64,000 nucleotides of DNA from Rhinopithecus roxellana (GCF_007565055.1 NC_044567.1:52228260-52292259); one strand, 5' to 3'; counted from the stretch's first letter, positions 35,535-46,380 are shown. The notes: generated from the letters alone by a model not told the origin. A program made the numbers and translations.

Positions 35535-35870
35535 ATCTGCTGTCCTGCCAGTTAGCTGCTGCTATGTAACAAGGCATCCCCAAATGCAGGGACGTGTGCT
35601 TCCTCCCGAGTCAAGGGTTTGGCTGGGCTCAGCTGTGCCGGGCTGGCTCTGCTCCATGTGCCTCTCATCCTCCTCCTGGGACCAATGGACTGGCCAGAAG
35701 CGTCCATCTCATGATGATGCTGGAGTGCAGCAGACTGGAGCACGCAGGCCTCTGGCCACCTAGGCTGGGAACTTGCTTTTCATCACTGCCGCTGCATTTC
35801 ATTCAAGTCACAGTGCCAGTGGATTCCAGGGAGGGGAACCAGACGCCACCTCTTGGTGGAAGGAGCACGC
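35535..35870 (-). mobile_element. Possible old LTR-like repeat
   Basis: 'gctgctgctatgtaacaaggcatccccaa...tttggctgggctcagctg...gcctctggccacctaggctgggaac...cagacgccacctcttggtggaagga' resembles a widespread old LTR-like consensus. The family is uncertain. Confidence 0.45.
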
Positions 35871-35872
35871 GG

Positions 35873-35980
35873 GTAGGTTTGTTACACGGGTATATCAGCA
35901 TCAAGCAATATACCCGTGTAACCTACACGTGTACCTCCAGACCTAAAATAAAAGTTGAAATTATAAATAAAATAATACTA
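35873..35980. mobile_element. Tiny inverted L1 3'-end pair
   Basis: gtaggtttgttacacgggta (antisense L1 end) is followed after a short loop by its reverse complement, which runs on as a sense L1 3' end (cctacacgtgtacctccaga, cctaaaataaaagttg). Confidence 0.75.
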
Positions 35981-36347
35981 GAAATAAATGGAGCCTGCGG
36001 CACTGGTGGAGGGCAGGTGGTGGCTCTGCTCAGGTGCTTACACAGGTGGGTCTGCTGCTTACTTGTGCCTGTGCTTTGAGAACTGGTGCAGGCTCGGCAG
36101 CCTCCAGTACCAGCCTCTTCCTCACAGGGCAGGTCCTTTCTCCTGCTTTCTTCTTGTCCACAGACTTCTGGAAATGTTGCCTACATTTTTTTTTTTTTTA
36201 ATCCTAGGATGATCTCCCTGGCTTCTGGCCATTTGCCTGGACTCTGGGCTTCGTGCATTGTGGACTCTCCTGTTCTAGGCCTGGCATCAGGCCTCCCACC
36301 CTTTCTGAACCTGTGTGACACCATGCAGGTTTCCTCACGTGGCTTAC

Positions 36348-36596
36348 CAGGACTTGCTTCTGAGCCTCTGTGCTCCCATCCTTGGTACCTTCCTGAGTTG
36401 TCTGAATTGTTTTCAACTTCCCCACTCCACTGTCTCCTGAGCTCTGGTGGGAGGTTCACTGGGCTCCTGAGCTTGCTTGTTCTCACAGAATTATGCACAT
36501 TGCTTAGGGTGCTGTCTGCAGATGGAGGCACAGCTGATGCAGTCCCTCAGGAGATGGTCATAGAACCTGCCTTGCTCCTTGCAGCAGCTGAGTGAC
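36348..36596 (-). pseudogene. TACI relic exon 3 (CRD2 and stalk), nonsense in CRD2
   Basis: The frame reads SCCKEQGRFYDHLLRDCISC, then HPKQCA-stop-FCENKLRSPV, followed by the stalk (GEVENNSDNSGRYQG) and SEASP at the donor gtaagc. TAA at 36491-36493 replaces the conserved Tyr of CAYFC. The bases before the expected exon start are 'cccatt', so the AG acceptor appears lost. Confidence 0.88.
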
Positions 36597-36749
36597 AATG
36601 GGAGACAGAAGTGTGTGACACTACCAGGTAACACAGACTGGCGGGAGCTCTGGGTTTGGCCATATCAAAGTAAGAAAGAAATTATGGTTAAATTCCCAAA
36701 AAGCAATCCCTTAAGCCAAGTACTTTTACAATATACACATTGAAGACTA

Positions 36750-36960
36750 TGCATTGTCCTCTAAGTACTATTTTAGCTGCAATGCATTTTGATGTATTTT
36801 TCCTATATCTAGTTCAAAATGTACTTATTTTTCATTATTATTTCTTCTTTGACCTATGGGTTATTTACAAGTGCATTTCTTAGTTTCCAAACATACGAAG
36901 ATTTTTCAGTTATCATTTAAAATTGAGATCTAGATTACATTGTTACATAAGACCTTTACT
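36750..36960 (-). mobile_element. Old L1 ORF2 fragment, antisense
   Basis: 'tctaagtactattttagctgcaatgc', 'cctatatctagttcaaaatg' and 'tgacctatgggttatttacaag' match antisense old L1. It is short and diverged. Confidence 0.6.
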
Positions 36961-37384
36961 TGCATTTTTCAAGCCTCATCAAGGAGAAATATATTTCAAA
37001 TCAGCATAAGGAATGAAGGGGAAAAGCCGGAATCCTCTTTGGCAAGTTGGGGGAGGGGGCTGGAAGGAAAGTGGAAAGGTTCACATGAATAGTGTTTCTT
37101 CTCTCTTAATACTAAATGAGAACTACAGCAGCTTACACAAGTATCAGTGCCAAGGCGCAGAAGCCAAGGAAACTAAAGCCCAATCACACTTGCCTTAAGA
37201 GAGCACAGCGGACCCAACTTTGAACAGAAATCTATTTAGGACAATCAATTACCTTATCCAACGCCTCAGAATATTTCTACATGAAAGTTTTTACATAAAA
37301 CAGGCAAGTTTCCTTTGTCTTTAGAATAAGGTATTTATGTGAAAATATGGCTCACAGAGATATTTTAAGGACACATTTCAGAGG

Positions 37385-37590
37385 CAGTGCAAGATAGTGG
37401 ATAAGAACCCAAATTTCAGAGCCTTCCTAGGCTGTACCACTTGTAGGCAGTGTGGTCACAGCCTCTCCGTGCCTCGGTTTCCTCATTTCCAATATAGGGA
37501 AAATAACAGTACTGACTTCTTAGGGTTGTTGGCAGAGCTGAAGTGCCCAGCACAATGCCTGGCACATACTAAATAAATGCTCACTTAATG
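37385..37590 (+). mobile_element. MIR SINE fossil, sense
   Basis: 'gcaagatagtggataagaac...ctgtaccacttg...tgcctcggtttcctcattt...tagggttgttggcagagc...cctggcacatactaaataaat' is a nearly full MIR. Confidence 0.88.
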
Positions 37591-37959
37591 CAAGACTTGA
37601 GAAGAATATTCATTTGAGCCTCTTCACAAAGTAAATACACACCTGTCCTTGGGTCTTTGGCAGAGTAAGGGAAGGACCTAAAAGATGACGGAGTAGGAAC
37701 CTCGAAGAAAACACAGATGGCCCACATGGGGCCCTCCCCTGCTCTGGCCCTGCCGTGTTCCCAGGGCTCCAGTGAACTGCACAGGAACTGATACCTCCAC
37801 TCCTGGCACAGAGTCAGCCCAGCAGTGCTGTCCTTGGGGCTTTCTGTGACCTGCTCCCCTCCTCAGTGGTCCCAGCATGGCTGTTGCAAGTGGTGCCTGA
37901 GCGCCCCAGACCACTGACCCTCCCTGCCTGACCTCACACCCCACCACGCCCCCACCCCC

Positions 37960-38100
37960 CATCTCCACTTTTAAGCTGTGTGATCCTGGGTAAGTCACTC
38001 AGCCTCTCTGAGCTCCCCTCAACAAGTATTCATGAAGGACTGAACTATGTGTCAGGCACTGTGCTAGGCTCAAGTCAGACACGGTTCCTGCCCCCAGGGA
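37960..38100 (+). mobile_element. MIR-like fragment
   Basis: 'gctgtgtgatcctgggtaagtcactcagcctctctgagc' is a MIR core. The following 'tgtcaggcactgtgctaggc' is also typical of old SINE/LINE tails. Confidence 0.65.
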
Positions 38101-38880
38101 GCTCCCAGCTAGCGGTTGAGTCAGACGCGAAGCACGAAGGAACAAAACAGCGAGCTGCGGCAAGTTCTACCAAGGGAAAGAACAGGTTATGAAAAATAAC
38201 TGCAAGCAATGGATAGTTTTCAAGACAACCAGGGAAAACTGGATATGGCCTGAGTATTAGATGATGTTAATAAATTATTGCTGGCAGTAGCAGGATATTT
38301 GGGTTGTTTTACAGATCTTTACGGTAAAGTATCTGCAGGTAAAATGATATGCGGTCTTGGGCTTTGCTTTAAAATACACAAGCCAAAACAACTGGTTGGG
38401 AAAATATGAGGCAAATTTAAATGATTTTTGAATCATTTAATGGGTGCAGAGGGCATCACTGTGTTGTCCTCTCTATGTATATGTGTGGTAAGTTCCGTAA
38501 TTAAAAGTTTCAAAAGAAAGTAACACTAGCAGTACAAAGGAGGGCCCAGTACTACTGTGTGGTCAGAGGAGACCCCGGATGTTTGGGCTGAGACCTGAAA
38601 GTTGGGTACGAGGGAGCTGAGGGAAGATGATAGAGGGAATGCATGCCAGGCAGCAGGAACAGCACGTGCAAAGGACCTGAGGCAGGAAAGAACATGGCAT
38701 ATTTGACACTGAAAGGAGGCAGTGTGGCCAGAGCAGGAAGGTGGAGGGGTAAGAGGTGCCACACTGTACATCTCCTCCTGCCACCCTCTCCTCAGCCACC
38801 TGACTGTGGGGCCAGAGGGTGCTCTGGGGGCAGGCATGGGGGGTGATCATACTGTCCCCTGGGCTCAGGTCCCAGAACTC
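38100..38880. other. TACI relic intron, no recognised feature
   Basis: The sequence is unique apart from A/T-rich parts. No other exon of TACI was seen between exon 3 and exon 2. Confidence 0.45.
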
Positions 38881-38882
38881 AC

Positions 38883-39020
38883 TGCAGGAGGCTGCACAGG
38901 TGCGCTGGCTCTGATGGTTGCAGATGGCTTTGCAGGACATGCAGTTGCCCAGTAGGGGATCCCAGTACTGCTCTTCAGGGCAGGATCCCATAGCCAGCCC
39001 TGTTCACAGGCCCTGTGGAG
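38883..39020 (-). pseudogene. TACI relic exon 2 (CRD1), with nonsense codon
   Basis: After acceptor tctctcag the family frame reads PQGL-stop-TGLAMGSCPEEQYWD, then CMSCKAICNHQSQRTCAASC. The TGA is at 39004-39006 where human has Trp. The last Phe of CAAFC is Ser. The donor gtgagt follows TGCA directly, while the human exon ends TGCAG, so one base appears lost. A downstream in-frame ATG (AMGSC) exists but would not repair the later lesions. Confidence 0.88.
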
Positions 39021-39279
39021 CTGAGAGACCAGGAGCGTGAGGGCAGCTGGCAGGTGGTCCCAGCCCAGCCTCTTGCTGTCCACATTCCCGTAGACATAAG
39101 CGCTGTCTCAGGAGCAGAGAGGGCAGAGAAAGCTGGCTTCCAACTCCCACTGTGCTGGCTGGAGGCCTAGGGCAGCCACTTCCCCTATCCAGCCTCAGTT
39201 TCCCCATCTGCACATGGTTGTTTTCAGGCCCCCTGCTCTCTCACATCAGCAGGGCCCTGCTCCTTGCCCTCCTTAATGT

Positions 39280-39645
39280 CCCATGCCTCTCCCTGCCACA
39301 GGGTCTTTGCACATGCTGTTCCCTCGCATGACGTGCCCTTCTCCCCCACCCCTGCCCCTTAGCTGCTTATTCCTCCTCAGCCTGAGACCTCTGTCTAAAC
39401 CCGATCTCCCAGGGAAGCCTTTCTGACTCCCCCTAGAGTAGGACGCAGTCCTTCTTCCACACACTCGCACTGCCCTTTACTTGCTGCTGTGGTCACTTTC
39501 CTCTTCTATGCATGTGGTTATTTGATGCTGGCTCCTGTATTAACTGTGAGCACCATCTGGCAAGGACTGTGCCTAATTTTTTTTGTTCATTGCGGAGTCC
39601 TCAGAACCTAGATAGTGCTTAGGACATAGTAGGTGCTCATACATG
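39280..39645 (+). mobile_element. L2 LINE 3' fragment, sense
   Basis: 'ctctccctgccacagggtctttgcacatgctgttccct', 'agggaagcctttctgactcccc' and 'gtgcttaggacatagtaggtgctca' follow the L2 3' consensus. An Alu has inserted at its end. Confidence 0.85.
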
Positions 39646-39648
39646 AAT

Positions 39649-39650
<2 letters not shown>

Positions 39651-39681
<31 letters not shown>

Positions 39682-39964
39682 AGACGGAGTCTTGCTCTGT
39701 CGCCGAGGCTGGAGTGCAGTGGCCGGATCTCATCTCACTGCAAGCTCCGCCTCCCGCGTTTACGCCATTCTCCTGCCTCAGCCTCCTGAGTAGCTGGGAC
39801 TACAGGCGCCCGCCACCAAGCCCGGCTAGTTTTTTTTGTATTTTTTAGTAGAGACGGGGTTTCACTGTGTTAGCCAGGATGGTCTCGATCTCCTGACCTC
39901 GTGATCCGCCCATCTCGGCCTCCCAAAGTGCTGGGATTACAGGCTTGAGCCACCGCGCCCGGCC
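39651..39964 (-). mobile_element. Young AluY-type, antisense, long T tract
   Basis: A run of about 30 T, a full-length body and target-site duplication acatgaatggttttt on both sides are present. It has 'gtttacgcc', 'ggctagtttt', 'cgcccatctcgg' and 'aggcttgagcc', the Old World monkey AluY variants. The T run is uninterrupted, which suggests recent insertion. Confidence 0.96.
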
Positions 39965-40518
39965 AACATGAATGGTTTTTTAAAAGCAGACCAAGTCAGT
40001 GCCTAGCACACAGCAAGAACCAAGAAATGTCAATTTCCTTCTTTACTGAAGTATGAAACCACCACAATGATGTGTGTAAAGTGCACAAAAAGTGGAAGAA
40101 TACAGCTTGGTGACATTTAATGTATGTATGCATCTGTGTCATTACAGCCCACATTGAGATGAAGAACATTTCCTGCACCCGTGAAGACTCCCTGGGCTCC
40201 CCTCCCACCCAATGCCCACTCCTAGAGGTGGCTCCTGTTCTGTTGTTACCCCCATAGGTTAATATTGCCCCTTCTGGAACTTCCATGTCTGGTTTTGTCC
40301 CTCCACGTGGTGCCTGAGACTCATCCATGTGGGCGCTCTCCGCCTGTCTGGTTTTGTGTTACTGTGAGTCTTCCACTGTGTGCAAGCATCACCTTCTCTA
40401 TCCTTTTCTGATTTCATGACATTTGCTTCCCCCAACAACTTCTTAAAAATGTTTAAAAGCATTTTGCAAGACATGTGTTTGTCCTTTAATGAAAGCAAGC
40501 CGAGGGAAGACCAAAGGT

Positions 40519-40716
40519 GGCTGGGCACCATGGCTCACGCCTGTAATCTTAGCACTTTGGGAGGTTGAGGTGGGAGAATTCCTTGAGGCCAGGAGTTATA
40601 GACCAGCCTGGGCAACACAGTGAGATCCTGTCTCTACAGAAAGATTTTAGAAATTGGCCAGGTGCTACAGTCCCAGCTATTCAGGAGGCTGAGGCAGGAG
40701 GATCGCTTGAGCCTCT
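40519..40716 (+). mobile_element. Truncated Alu, sense
   Basis: It starts ggctgggcaccatggctcac and stops at gatcgcttgagcc, lacking most of the right arm. Confidence 0.88.
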
Positions 40717-40734
40717 TTAATGGTCAAAAATTTG

Positions 40735-40890
40735 TACAAGGATCTTCCCTGTATTGTTTTTGTAATAAGTTAAATCCAAAACAACCTAAATGTCTATCAG
40801 TAGAATATTGGCTGAATAAATCACCACGTATTACGTAACCTTTAAACAATGAATCGTTTCTCCAAATATTGAAATCTGAAAATGTCTTGG
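40735..40890 (+). mobile_element. Old L1 3' fragment, sense
   Basis: 'aaatccaaaacaacctaaatgtctatcagtagaatattggctgaat' is a typical sense L1 3' region. Confidence 0.75.
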
Positions 40891-41644
40891 ATGTATTTTT
40901 TCATTCATTCAACAAATATTGAGCTTCTACTGTGATGTGACCATGTGCCAGCCACTGTTACAGACAAAAGCTATAACAGCAAGTACAATAAACAGAAATC
41001 TCTGCCCTCACAGAGCTTACTTTCCAACGATAAAGTGAAATGGATGTCAGAAGAAATGCACAGTGTAATCAAATTTACAAAACACACACACTCTCTCTCC
41101 ACACTTACTAATATGTGTAAAGAAAAACATCTAGAGGAATACACAGTAAACCACAAGCAGTGGTTATTTCTGAGGCTCATCTATCTGACTGCAGAGACAG
41201 CAGCTGCTGGTGAGTTCCTCACGGGTTAGTATCCCACTCTGGGAGATTCTAACAGTCTTATGGACAGAAATATTCAGTCCAGCTCCACTTGCCAAGAAAA
41301 GAGATGGGAACATTTGTATGTTGATCCTGTTCAAAATAGCAAATAATACTTCTTGATTTGTTGTTACGTTTTTGGTGACTTAAGAAGCATCCCATGATGT
41401 TTAGTGTAACATTTACTCTATTATTCTTTTCTCCCGTGGACTAAAGCTGAATTGGAGAAACAAGAGGGCAGGAGGAGTTAGCTGAGTGGAGGTCAGTCTT
41501 AGATGCAGGATAACGGACTAAAATGAAAATGTTTAAATAATGACGTGCCTAGGGGAGGAAGGAACAGGAAAGTTCTTGCACAAACTTAGTTAATTAATTT
41601 CCCATCTTCAAAGACTCACTCACTGGGCTTTCGGCTTTCATGTC

Positions 41645-41945
41645 TTTCTTTCTTTTTGAGATGGAGTCTCACTCTTGTTGCCCAGGCTGGAGTGCAATGG
41701 CACAATCTCAGCTCATTGCAACCTCCACCTCTGGGGTTCCAGCCATTCTCCTGTCTCAGCCTCCTGAGTAGCTGGGATTATAGGTGTGTACCACCATGCC
41801 CACCTAATTTTTTTTGTATTTTTAGTAGAGACAGGGTTTTACCATGTTGATCAGGCTGGTCTTGACCTCCTGACCTCAGATGATCCACCCGCCTCGGCCT
41901 CCCAAAGTGCTGGGATTTATAGGCATAAGCCACCGCACCCAGCCC
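41645..41945 (-). mobile_element. Alu, antisense
   Basis: ctttttgagatggagtctcact runs through to gccaccgcacccagccc. Confidence 0.94.
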
Positions 41946-41982
41946 TTCCATGTTTTTCAATATGCATAGTCTAATCATCTAA

Positions 41983-42195
41983 TTTAGCTTGAGCTCAGGA
42001 GCTGAAAACCAGACTGGGCAATAGAGTGATGCCCCATCTCTACACAAATTAGAAAGAATTAGCCACGCATGCTTGTGCATGCCTGTAGTCCCAATTACTT
42101 GGGAGGCTGAGCTGGGAGGACTGCTTGAGGCTGAGAGGTTGAGGCTGCAGAAAACCGTGATCGCAACATTGCACTCCAGCCTGGACTACATACAA
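41983..42195 (+). mobile_element. Old Alu fragment, sense
   Basis: 'cttgagctcaggagctgaaaaccagactggg...ttgcactccagcctgg' is a diverged AluJ-like right part. Confidence 0.8.
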
Positions 42196-42201
42196 GAACC
42201 T

Positions 42202-42249
42202 GGCCAGTGTCTCAGAATATATGTAAGAAACACGGCATCTCATACAAGA
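42202..42249. repeat. Direct repeat copy 1 (48 bp)
   Basis: cagtgtctcagaatatatgt and the following bases recur at 43886-43933 with only a few mismatches, 1.68 kb apart. Confidence 0.85.
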
Positions 42250-43885
42250 TTTACCCTCCCCAGTCTTATGCAAATATGCTATCAAATGTGTTCATCTATT
42301 TTATGTACATACATGCAGGTGTTTGATCCACCTCTCTTTATTTAATCTGATGTGAGGTGTGGGTCTTTCTCTCCCAGGCAGACAGCCCATCATGCCAGCA
42401 CTATTTATTACCAGAACCATTCTTTGCCCACTGAATTGAAATCCTACCTTGACATGGTTTATTTCATCTACATTCGGAGACCTGCCCTAGATATGCCCCT
42501 ATTTCTTTTTCTTTTGAGTTCTGCTTTAAAATATGTTTCATAGGTTATTAGATCACTGGGTGGCAGGGTGAGACCCTGTTTCAGAAAAAAAACAAAAACC
42601 TTCCTCCAAATAACAAAAGAACTCACATCCCTAATAAAATGCTGACTTATAAAATGATGAGAAAAAATCAAAAGAGCCCACATCCCTTAATAAAATACTG
42701 ACTTGTAAACTGGTAAGAAAAAAACAATCAGCTCAGTGAAAAAATAGGCAAAAGTGCTAAACTACCAATTCTGGAAGAGAAAATTCCAGTGTTAGGGCTG
42801 ATACTGGAGTTTCTGACTCTCCCACCACGGAAAGGTCAGCTGACTAGTCCAGAGAACGGCAGAGCTTAAGGAATCTTGAAAACTACCAACTCTTCCCATT
42901 TATTTTAACAGAGGCAGGAGGCAGGGCTGGGAATGAGATATTGCCGGTTGGCTACAAAGATGAGACTACTACCACCTTCCTTCCCCACATACCTTAACAT
43001 CAGTTATTCTGACTCTGAAATAAAGTATCTGTGAAAGTGTCACAGGACTGAAGATCATCGATGAGTTAGACACATTCCACCTGTGTAGTTACAGAGTTCC
43101 TGTAGTAAATGCTAACTTGCATTCCAGCTTGGGCACTTCACCTCCTGCCCATCAGCCTGGCTGCAATCAACCCCGTGAGTGCCCACGGACGCAAACAGAG
43201 CTTAAGAACCAGGCAATTCCATGTTAGGATCCAGGTGCTTTTTGGGTGACCTCACCTTCTCTCAGTTGTCCTTGAGGACCACGTCAGAGAATGCTCTGCA
43301 AGTTCTTTGGCTGTGGCTGAACCAGGAACGACTTTTGAGTTCTCGTTAGATGACTGTCAAAGTCAAATTGAGTTTCAATCAAGAACTCACTCAGCCAAGA
43401 TGGAAAAACTGAATGGCTTCTGGAGCTTGGAGGGTGTGAGTTGGTTTCAAGTCTTGCTCTTGGGGTAGGTTCTGGAAGTGGCTGAGCCATCAGTGAGTAA
43501 CTCCCCAGTAGTCAACTCTTCAGAGGGTCCAGCTTGCCAGAGAAGTGCAAAATCAGACAAGAAACCAGCATTGCCGGCTCTTGTCTGAGTTACTGCCAAA
43601 TGCAACGACAGGCAAAAATGTTCTGATGTCTGATTGCAGCACCATGACATATTCTCATTGGTGTTAGTTCTAAAATTTTGAAATGTTTTGTGGTGAGGGA
43701 TTAAACTGCTAGATTGAGAAGGTAGGTTTGTGAATCACTGTAATATCAAAAAAGAAACATTCTGTGTTAAAAAAAAAAAAAGTGACATTAAGATTGAAGA
43801 TGCAGGATGCAGCATAGGGAGTCCTAAACTGCCAGGACGCATGCAGAGATTTCCTAGAATATCAGGATTCACGTTGCATACTCTG

Positions 43886-43933
43886 GCCTGTGTCTCAGAA
43901 TATACGTAAGAAACATGGCATCTCATACAAGAA
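43886..43933. repeat. Direct repeat copy 2 (48 bp)
   Basis: This is the partner of 42202-42249 (ctgtgtctcagaatatacgt onward). Confidence 0.85.
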
Positions 43934-44003
43934 TCTATTTGGGGCCACCACAGAAACTCAGGACTTGTCTTTTACCATTTATCATTAAAATAACGTCCAT
44001 GTG

Positions 44004-44303
44004 GGCCAGGTGTGGTGGCTCATGCCTGTAATCCCAGCACTGTGGGAGGCCGAGGCGGGCAGATCACGAGGTCAAGAGATAGAGACCATCCTGGTTAACA
44101 CCGTGAAACCCGTCTCTACTAAAAAACAAAAAAAACTAGCAGGGCGTGGTGGTGGGTGCCTGTAGTCCCAGCTACTCAGGAGGCTGAGGCAGGAGAACGG
44201 CGTGAACCCGGGAGGTGGAGCTTGCAGTGAGCCGGGATCCGGCCACTACACTCCAGCCTGAGCGACAGAGTAAGACTCCGTCTCCAAAAAAAAAAAAAAA
44301 AAA
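44004..44303 (+). mobile_element. AluY-type, sense
   Basis: ggccaggtgtggtggctcat runs through to a terminal A run. It is full length. Confidence 0.95.
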
Positions 44304-44524
44304 CCAAAAATGTCTATGTGAAGCAACACAAGTTCTGACTTGGATTTTCTTCCAATGACAGACAATAAGGAAATAAACAAAAGCAGATGCAGAGGCCACC
44401 CAAAACGGCCTCACTACTGTTTCAGTAGGGAACACTGTGAAATCTAGTTTTCCTACTCGCCCTCTACTTCCAGTTAAAATTCACATCCTTTGGTGGCCAG
44501 AGGGTACAGGTGTGATTATAATGA

Positions 44525-44650
44525 TCTTGCTGGGTACAGGTGTAATCCTAGCTACCCAAGAGGCTGAGGCAGGAGGATCACTTGGGTTCAGTAGTTCAAG
44601 TCCAGCCTGGGGCAACATAGCAAGACCCCCCATCTCTAAAAATAATAGCT
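44525..44650 (+). mobile_element. Alu fragment, sense
   Basis: 'gggtacaggtgtaatcctagctacccaagaggctgaggcagg...cagcctggggcaacatagcaagac' is a monomer-length old Alu piece. Confidence 0.75.
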
Positions 44651-44689
44651 TAATAAAATAATGATCTTGATTTTGATTTTTTTGTTTTT

Positions 44690-46380
44690 AAACATTCTTA
44701 TTTTATTTTATAAGTTCCAGGGTATATGTGCTGAATGTGCAGGTTACACAGGTAAACGTGTGTTACGGTGGTTTGCTGCACCTATCAACCCATCACCTAG
44801 GTATTAAGCTTGGCTTGCATTAACTATTTCTCCTGAGGCTCTCCCTGCACTCCCCACCCTGTGCTAAGAGGCCCCAGTGTGTGTTGTTCCCCTCCCTGTG
44901 TCCATTCATTCTCACTGTTCAGCTCCCACTTATAAGTGAGAACATGTAGTATTTGGTTTTCTGTTCCTGTGTTAGTTTGCTGAGGATAATGGCTTCCAGC
45001 TTCATCCATGTTCCTGCAAAGGACACGATCTTGTTCCTTTGCATGGCTGCATAGTATTTCATGGCATACATGTACCAGTTTTTCTTTATCCAGTCTATCG
45101 CTGAGGCAACTGGGTTGATTCCATGCCTTTGCTATGTGAATAGTGCTGCAATGAACACACATGTGCATCTATCTTTATAACGGAATGGTTCATATTCCTT
45201 TGGGTATGTACCCAGTAATGGGATTGCTGGGTCAAATAATATTTCCAGTTCTAAATCTTTGAGAAATTTCCACACTGTTTTCCACAGTCGTTGAACTAAT
45301 TTACATTCCCACCAACAGTGTAAAAGCGTTCCTCTTTCTCCACAACTTTGCCAGCAACTGTTTCTTGAATTTTTAATAATCACCATTCTAGGTAGGGTGT
45401 GGTGGCTCACGCCTATAATCCCAGCACTTTGGGAAGCTGAGGCGGGAGTTCGAGACTAGCCTGACCAACATGGAGAAACCCTGTCTCTACTAAAAAATAC
45501 AAAATTAGCCGGGCATGGTGGTGCATGCCTGTAATCCCAGCTACCTGGGAGGCTGAGGCAGGAGAATTGCTTGAACCCAGGAGGTGGAGGTTGCAGTGAG
45601 CTGAGATCACGCCATTGCACTCCAGCCTAGGCAACAAGAGTGAAACCTCATCTTAAAAAAAAAGAAAAAAAAAATCACCATTCTGACTGGCATGAGATGG
45701 TATGTCATTGTGATTTTGATTTGCATTTCTCTGTCGAGGTTTCTTTCATATGTTTGTTGGCCACATGGATGTCTTATTTTAAGAAGTGTCTGTTCATGAA
45801 CTTTGCCCACTTTTTAATGTTTTTTTTCTTGTAAATTTGCTTAAGTTCCTTGTAGATTATGGATATTAGACCTTTGTCAGATAGATTGCAAAAGTGTTCT
45901 CCCATTCTGTAGGTTGTCTGTTCGCTCTGATGACAGTTTCTTTTGCTGTGCAGAAGCTCTTTAATTAGATCCCATTTGTCAATTTTTGCTTTCGTTGCAA
46001 TTTCTTTTGGTGATTTCATCATACAATCTTTGCCCATGTCTATGTCCTGAATGGTACTGCCTAGATTTTCTTCTAGGGTTTTTATAGTTTTGAGTTTTAC
46101 ATTTAAGCCTTCACTCTATCTTAATTTTTGTATAAGGTGTCAGGAAGGGGCCCAGTTTCAATTTTCTACATATGGCTAGCCAGTTCTCCCAGCACCACTT
46201 ACTACACAGAGAATCCTTTCCCCTTTGCTTGTTTTTGTCAGGTTTGTCGAAGATCAGATAGTTGCAGATGTGCAGACTTCTCAGTTCTCTACTCTGATCC
46301 ATTGGTCTATGTGCCTGTTTTTTTTAATGAGTATTCATGGTTTGGTTACTGTAGCCTTGTAGTATAGTTTGTCCTCTACA
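44690..46380 (-). mobile_element. L1 3' part, antisense (left half of a head-to-head pair)
   Basis: The 3' end ('ttttattttataagttccagggtatatgtgctg') is at 44700. Antisense ORF2 follows ('ccagtaatgggattgctggg', 'tggatattagacctttgtcag', 'ccaattttctacatatggctagcc') up to about 46380. An Alu is inserted at 45391-45674. No intact reading frame remains. Confidence 0.93.
45391..45674 (+). mobile_element. Alu inside L1, sense
   Basis: It is flanked by the target-site duplication aatcaccattct on both sides, which interrupts the L1 sequence. Confidence 0.96.

Larger units (their letters stand above)
22934..39020 (-). pseudogene. TNFRSF13B (pseudogene): TNFRSF13B (TACI) unprocessed pseudogene, exons 4-2
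   Basis: TACI is a B-cell TNF-receptor family protein that binds BAFF and APRIL through two cysteine-rich domains. Exon 2 (39020-38883) encodes CRD1, exon 3 (36596-36348) CRD2 and stalk, and exon 4 (23118-22934) the transmembrane segment. Similarity is very high, but five lesions are visible: TGG to TGA before CRD1 (39004-39006); exon 2 donor one base short; acceptor AG missing before exon 3; TAC to TAA in CRD2 (36491-36493); and a 1-base loss at the start of exon 4 giving an early TGA. Exon 1 (signal-less N-terminus) and exon 5 (cytoplasmic tail) were not found. Introns hold Alus, L1s and MER2. The functional gene is presumably elsewhere. Confidence 0.88.
42200..44000. other. Unrecognised intergenic stretch
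   Basis: Except for an Alu-tail scrap near 42555-42600, I recognise no repeat or gene. A modest - strand open frame (43650-43447) and one next to it (43490-43284) have gene-like composition but no family I can name. One short phrase, 'ggcctgtgtctcagaatatacgtaagaaacatggcatctcatacaaga' (43886-43933), repeats 'ggccagtgtctcagaatatatgtaagaaacacggcatctcatacaaga' (42202-42249). Confidence 0.5.

Noticed and set aside
38563..38991. Reading the TACI exon 2 frame as a 142-codon gene starting at the AMGSC methionine.
   Set aside because: Only the first 33 or so residues match TACI. The rest is read-through into the intron past the donor site.
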